DNA of 64,000 nucleotides from Lacrimispora sp. BS-2 (lineage in GTDB: Bacteria; Bacillota; Clostridia; Lachnospirales; Lachnospiraceae): NCBI RefSeq assembly GCF_040207125.1, contig NZ_CP157940.1, forward strand, positions 3,100,001 through 3,164,000, read 5' to 3'. Made by a program: the position numbers and the translations under genes. Each line of letters opens with the position of its first letter. Position 1 is the stretch's first letter. Shown piece after piece: positions 60,630 to 64,000 of the stretch. Under the pieces are notes generated by a model, which was not told the DNA's origin, ran no database searches, and saw only the letters and a program-made list of their open reading frames with translations.

Positions 60630-63218
60630 TTATTCCAGATAGGCAATCAGCCTCTGACCGTCTTCCGATACATCGATCACGATCACATTTCCCGGCCGGA
60701 CCTCATCTCCAAGGATGATCCTGGCCGCCAGGGTTTCCACATGCTTTTGCAGGTAACGTTTCAGCGGACGGGCTCCGTATACCGGATCATAGCCCTGTTC
60801 CACCACAAACTCCTTTGCCTGGTCAGTCAGTTCCAGCCTTAATTCCTGGTTTCCAATCCGTTTATTTAAGTCCGCAAGGAGCAGGTCAATGATTCCTGCA
60901 ATATTTTCCTTTTCAAGAGGTTTGAACAGGATTATTTCATCAAGACGGTTTAAGAATTCCGGACGGAAATGGTTCCTTAAATCATTCATTACCATTGCTT
61001 CCGCGTCTTTCCTGATCCTTCCGTCCTCATCAATGCCCGTCAGTAAATACTGGGAGCCGATATTGGAGGTCATAATGATGATGGTGTTTTTAAAGTCAAC
61101 GGTTTTTCCAGAAGAATCTGTGATCCGTCCATCGTCAAGGACCTGAAGCAGTACATTAAATACATCGGGATGGGCTTTTTCTACCTCATCAAAGAGCACC
61201 ACAGAATAGGGCTTTCTCCTGACTGCCTCCGTAAGCTGGCCGCCCTCGTCATAGCCCACATATCCTGGAGGGGCTCCGATCAGCCTGGATACGGAATGCT
61301 TTTCCATGTATTCGCTCATATCAATTCTGACAATGTTATTTTCATCGTCAAACAGGCTTTCTGCCAAAGCCTTGGCAAGCTCGGTCTTTCCCACGCCGGT
61401 AGGTCCTAAGAACAGGAAGGAGCCGATGGGCTTTGTAGGGTCCTTGATCCCTGCCTTGGAACGGATGATTGCCTCCGTAACCTTTAATACCGCCTCATCC
61501 TGGCCGATGACCCTCTTATGAAGCTCCTTATCAAGGTGAAGGGTCTTATTTCTTTCCCCTTCCGTCAGTCTGGCTACGGGAATTCCCGTCCATTTGGACA
61601 CGATTCTGGAAATCTCATCTTCTGTCACGCTCTCATGAACCAGGCTCATATCCTGGTTCCTTACCCGTTCTTCCTCTTCTTCCAGTTCCTTTTGAAGCTG
61701 GGGAAGCTTTCCGTATTGCAGCTCAGCCGCACGGTTTAAATCGTATTTCTGCTGTGCTGCCTGGATCTCCCGGTTCATATTTTCAATTTCTTCCCGCAGG
61801 GAGGATAACCGTTCTACGGAAGCTTTTTCATTTTCCCACTGGGCCTTCTGGGAAGCAAACTCATCATGAAGCTCTGCCAGTTCCTTCTGAAGCTCTGCAA
61901 GACGGTCCTGGCTTAAACGGTCGGTTTCCTTTTTTAAAGCAGCCTCTTCAATCTCCATCTGCATAATACGCCTTGAAAGCTCATCAAGCTCTGCCGGCAT
62001 GGAGTCCAGTTCTGTCTTTATCATGGCACAGGCTTCATCCACTAAGTCAATGGCCTTATCCGGCAGAAAACGCTCGCTGATATAACGGTCAGACAAAGTC
62101 GCCGCCGACACCAGGGCAGAGTCCGTGATTTTTACTCCATGGTAGACCTCATACCTTTCTTTCAGTCCCCTTAATATGGAAATGGTATCCTCCACCGTAG
62201 GTTCGTCGACCATGACCGGCTGGAACCGCCGTTCCAAAGCCTGATCCTTTTCAATATACTGGCGGTATTCATCCAGTGTGGTAGCGCCGATGCAGTGAAG
62301 CTCGCCTCTTGCAAGCATGGGCTTTAACATATTGCCCGCATCCATGGAACCTTCTGTCTTGCCTGCCCCTACAATGGTATGAAGCTCATCGATAAACAAA
62401 ATGATCTGGCCGTCGCTCTTCTTCACTTCATCAAGAACTGCCTTTAAACGTTCCTCAAATTCTCCCCGGTACTTGGCGCCTGCTAACAGTGCTCCCATGT
62501 CAAGGGCGAACAGTTTTTTATCCTTTAATCCATCCGGCACATCACCCCGGACAATCCTTTGGGCCAGGCCTTCTACTACGGCAGTTTTACCGACTCCAGG
62601 CTCACCGATTAAGACCGGGTTGTTCTTCGTCTTTCTGGAAAGAATACGAACCACATTCCGGATCTCGCTGTCCCGTCCGATCACCGGGTCCAATTTCTGG
62701 TCCCTGGCCCGCTCCACCATATCAAAGCCGTATTTGGTAAGGGTATCGTAAGTGGCCTCCGGGTTGTCATTTACAACCCGCTGGTTTCCTCTTACCGTGG
62801 AAAGAGCCTGTAAAAAGCTTTCCTTAGTTATGCCATAACTTCGGAACAATTCCTTTACCGCCTTAGATGGCTGCTTTAGCATGGCTAAAAACAGATGCTC
62901 TACGGAAACGTATTCATCTCCCATGGCCTTTGCTTCATCCTCGGCGCTTATTAAGACCTTATTTAATTCATTGCTGATATAAAGCTGTCCTCCCCTGACC
63001 TTGGGAAGTTTTTCAATTGCCTGAGCTGTTTCATTTAAGAACTGCTCTTTTTGTATATTCATCTTGGTAATGAGCTTCAAAATCAGGCTGTCTTCAATGG
63101 TGAGAAGACTGTACAGCATGTGTTCCTGTTCTATTTGCTGGTTCCCATATTCATATGCAAGTTTTTCGCAATTCTGGACAGCTTCCATAGATTTTTGCGT
63201 AAATTTATTGATGTTCAT
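60630..63218 (-). CDS. clpB: ClpB disaggregase
   Basis: 862-aa Hsp100 ATPase that disaggregates proteins together with DnaK. N domain with two repeats (residues 1-145), NBD1 Walker [16 protein letters not shown], a coiled-coil M domain about 410-530 (heptad-rich, [16 protein letters not shown]), NBD2 Walker [16 protein letters not shown], and the arginine-rich C-terminus. GGAGG precedes the ATG. A sigma-A promoter lies upstream; no CIRCE or CtsR box was seen. Full length and intact. Confidence 0.97.
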   Translation of the reverse strand: MNINKFTQKSMEAVQNCEKLAYEYGNQQIEQEHMLYSLLTIEDSLILKLITKMNIQKEQFLNETAQAIEKLPKVRGGQLYISNELNKVLISAEDEAKAMGDEYVSVEHLFLAMLKQPSKAVKELFRSYGITKESFLQALSTVRGNQRVVNDNPEATYDTLTKYGFDMVERARDQKLDPVIGRDSEIRNVVRILSRKTKNNPVLIGEPGVGKTAVVEGLAQRIVRGDVPDGLKDKKLFALDMGALLAGAKYRGEFEERLKAVLDEVKKSDGQIILFIDELHTIVGAGKTEGSMDAGNMLKPMLARGELHCIGATTLDEYRQYIEKDQALERRFQPVMVDEPTVEDTISILRGLKERYEVYHGVKITDSALVSAATLSDRYISERFLPDKAIDLVDEACAMIKTELDSMPAELDELSRRIMQMEIEEAALKKETDRLSQDRLAELQKELAELHDEFASQKAQWENEKASVERLSSLREEIENMNREIQAAQQKYDLNRAAELQYGKLPQLQKELEEEEERVRNQDMSLVHESVTEDEISRIVSKWTGIPVARLTEGERNKTLHLDKELHKRVIGQDEAVLKVTEAIIRSKAGIKDPTKPIGSFLFLGPTGVGKTELAKALAESLFDDENNIVRIDMSEYMEKHSVSRLIGAPPGYVGYDEGGQLTEAVRRKPYSVVLFDEVEKAHPDVFNVLLQVLDDGRITDSSGKTVDFKNTIIIMTSNIGSQYLLTGIDEDGRIRKDAEAMVMNDLRNHFRPEFLNRLDEIILFKPLEKENIAGIIDLLLADLNKRIGNQELRLELTDQAKEFVVEQGYDPVYGARPLKRYLQKHVETLAARIILGDEVRPGNVIVIDVSEDGQRLIAYLE

Positions 63219-63277
63219 AATAGCTTCCTCCTTTTTCTCCGAATATGTAAAAATATTGCTTCACCTGTTCTATATGT

Positions 63278-63306
63278 AATATAACAAATAGTTTTTCATG
63301 TGTCAA
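63278..63306 (-). promoter_or_regulatory. Promoter of clpB
   Basis: Minus-strand TTGACA (63301-63306), 17-nt spacer and TATATT (63278-63283). Confidence 0.75.
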
Positions 63307-63439
63307 GATATTTTTCTCCGGATTCCAACAGAATTCAAACAAAAATCATGCAGTTTTCTTCCCTGCATTGTGTTCCAGACCCCTCGCCTATACTCAAAGC
63401 AGTGATCCTTATTTCCTTAATTCAGGAGGTGACGCTTTT

Positions 63440-63658
63440 ATGAAAAATCTTTCCCGCTGCAGGCCGATACACCAGGGAGCAGCAGTAACTGCTGTTTCCC
63501 TGTTTTTTTTGCATCCACAGTTCCCATTGACAGCTTTGCCCACACAAAGGATGTATTATAACCCAAATTCCGATGGCCTACTCGGACTTATGGCTGTAAG
63601 CCGGGTTGTTGATGGCTCTTATGTGGCTGCAAACGGGCGCATGGATGAAATCAGGTAG
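63440..63658 (+). CDS. Small predicted exported protein (72 aa)
   Basis: A 72-aa protein with a basic N-terminus (MKNLSRCRPIHQG) and a hydrophobic stretch AAVTAVSLFFL, resembling a signal peptide ending near PLTALPTQ; the mature part (MYYNPNSDGLLGLMAVSRVV) is short and has no known motif. AGGAGGTGA lies 7 nt before ATG 63440, the strongest ribosome site in the region, which is the main evidence. A hairpin repeat and a terminator follow. Function unknown. Confidence 0.6.
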   Translation: MKNLSRCRPIHQGAAVTAVSLFFLHPQFPLTALPTQRMYYNPNSDGLLGLMAVSRVVDGSYVAANGRMDEIR

Positions 63659-63661
63659 TTC

Positions 63662-63693
63662 GCTGAAGGAATATGCAAGCATATTCGCCTGGC
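63662..63693. repeat. Small hairpin repeat after the 72-aa gene
   Basis: GCTGA-AG-GAATATGCAAGCATATTC-GC-CTGGC, the fourth member of the 18-nt hairpin family, in opposite orientation to the other three. Outer pairs include G-U and one mismatch. Confidence 0.55.
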
Positions 63694-63705
63694 TCATTGC
63701 CTGCA

Positions 63706-63748
63706 AAAAAAGAGCAGCGCTGCTTAAGAAACAGGCACTGCTCTTTTT
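63706..63748. terminator. Terminator, small gene / LysR
   Basis: AAAAAGAGCAG (63706-63716) pairs with CTGCTCTTTTT (63738-63748); suitable for both convergent genes. Confidence 0.85.
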
Positions 63749-63844
63749 CTGTATTCATGATTCCGGTTTTTAACCCTTCCTTGTTTCTAACCTCGGTGCA
63801 TTTATTTTTCGGTTCAGTATATCATACCCAGACAGTCAGTACAA

Positions 63845-64000
63845 TTATTCTTTTGGAATGTCTGAAGGGGCGGTCCCTGCGCACTCCTGCTCCATTCTTT
63901 GAACCAGCTCAATAAATGCCTTCATCTCCCTGCTGATCCATTTATCCCTGTGATAGACCATCTGTCTCCATGTCTGCAAGTGAAAATCCTTCATTTTAAG
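63845..64000 (-). CDS. LysR family regulator, C-terminal fragment (window edge)
   Basis: The last 51 codons of a gene that continues beyond the window. The sequence QTWRQMVYHRDKWISREM followed by KAFIELVQRMEQE is the usual end of a LysR-type effector-binding domain (dimer interface helix and final helix). The stop TAA is at 63847-63845. Only the family can be stated. Confidence 0.6.
   Translation of the reverse strand, partial: LKMKDFHLQTWRQMVYHRDKWISREMKAFIELVQRMEQECAGTAPSDIPKE

Overview
The window reads as a chromosomal segment of a low-to-mid G+C Clostridia, most likely a Lachnospiraceae of the Lacrimispora/Lachnoclostridium type. The reasons are strong AGGAGG-type ribosome sites with frequent TTG/GTG starts, type III glutamine synthetase, DUF3284 and DUF4250 proteins, class II fructose-bisphosphate aldolase, VanRS-like two-component genes and many AraC regulators. 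Taxonomy is inference; there is no rRNA, tRNA, IS element or CRISPR array in view. 59 protein-coding loci are called: one is frameshifted (ppk), one is cut by the right edge (LysR family), and one 59-aa gene (DUF4250) is very short.

Layout. 0.2-10.8 kb: transporters (MFS, AGCS, BCCT) mixed with AraC regulators, a second-type ClpP, a zinc-dependent phospholipase C-like protein and a lipoprotein. 10.9-15.9 kb: a minus-strand surface-glycan cluster (GT2, rfbF, rfbG, rfbH, licD) making a CDP-linked 3,6-dideoxyhexose intermediate. 17.2-25.0 kb: a PTS locus for a beta-glycoside or muropeptide-type disaccharide (IIA, GH4; IIB, IIC, small membrane protein, GH1, DUF3284, GntR, MupG-like), with a DasR/NagR-like operator GTGGTCTAGACCAC in the IIB leader. 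25-35.4 kb: housekeeping metabolism (M42 peptidase, PHP phosphoesterase, GSIII, aldolase, MATE, threonine synthase, SfsA). 35.5-38.7 kb: a SPFH / zinc-ribbon / TPM trio resembling Bacillus YdjI-YdjG-YdjH. 38.9-45.9 kb: VanR-VanS-like pair, 829-aa exported protein, ABC ATPase, permease and endonuclease IV in one convoy. 46.2-55.8 kb: ppk (frameshifted), ppx, DUF815 ATPase, pheA, plsC, CmpB-like protein, cardiolipin synthase, DUF4250. 56-60.6 kb: an orphan ABC importer with a ModD-like enzyme, then asparaginase. 60.6-64 kb: clpB, a small exported protein and a LysR C-terminus.

The most interesting signal is non-coding. Three loci (7031-7163, 45926-46057 complement, 55840-55974 complement) carry the same transcribed leader architecture directly after a promoter. 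A closing stem encloses a long hairpin, a short GGGC hairpin and a third hairpin; short linkers are conserved while the stems are completely different in sequence and still pair. That is strong visible covariation for a structured RNA. It leads three unrelated genes: the phospholipase C-like gene, the VanR-like regulator and DUF4250. At the first locus the 3' strand of the structure has been expanded into a 20-bp tandem array. Two further dispersed hairpin families and a branched threonine-synthase leader are also described. None could be compared with Rfam here.
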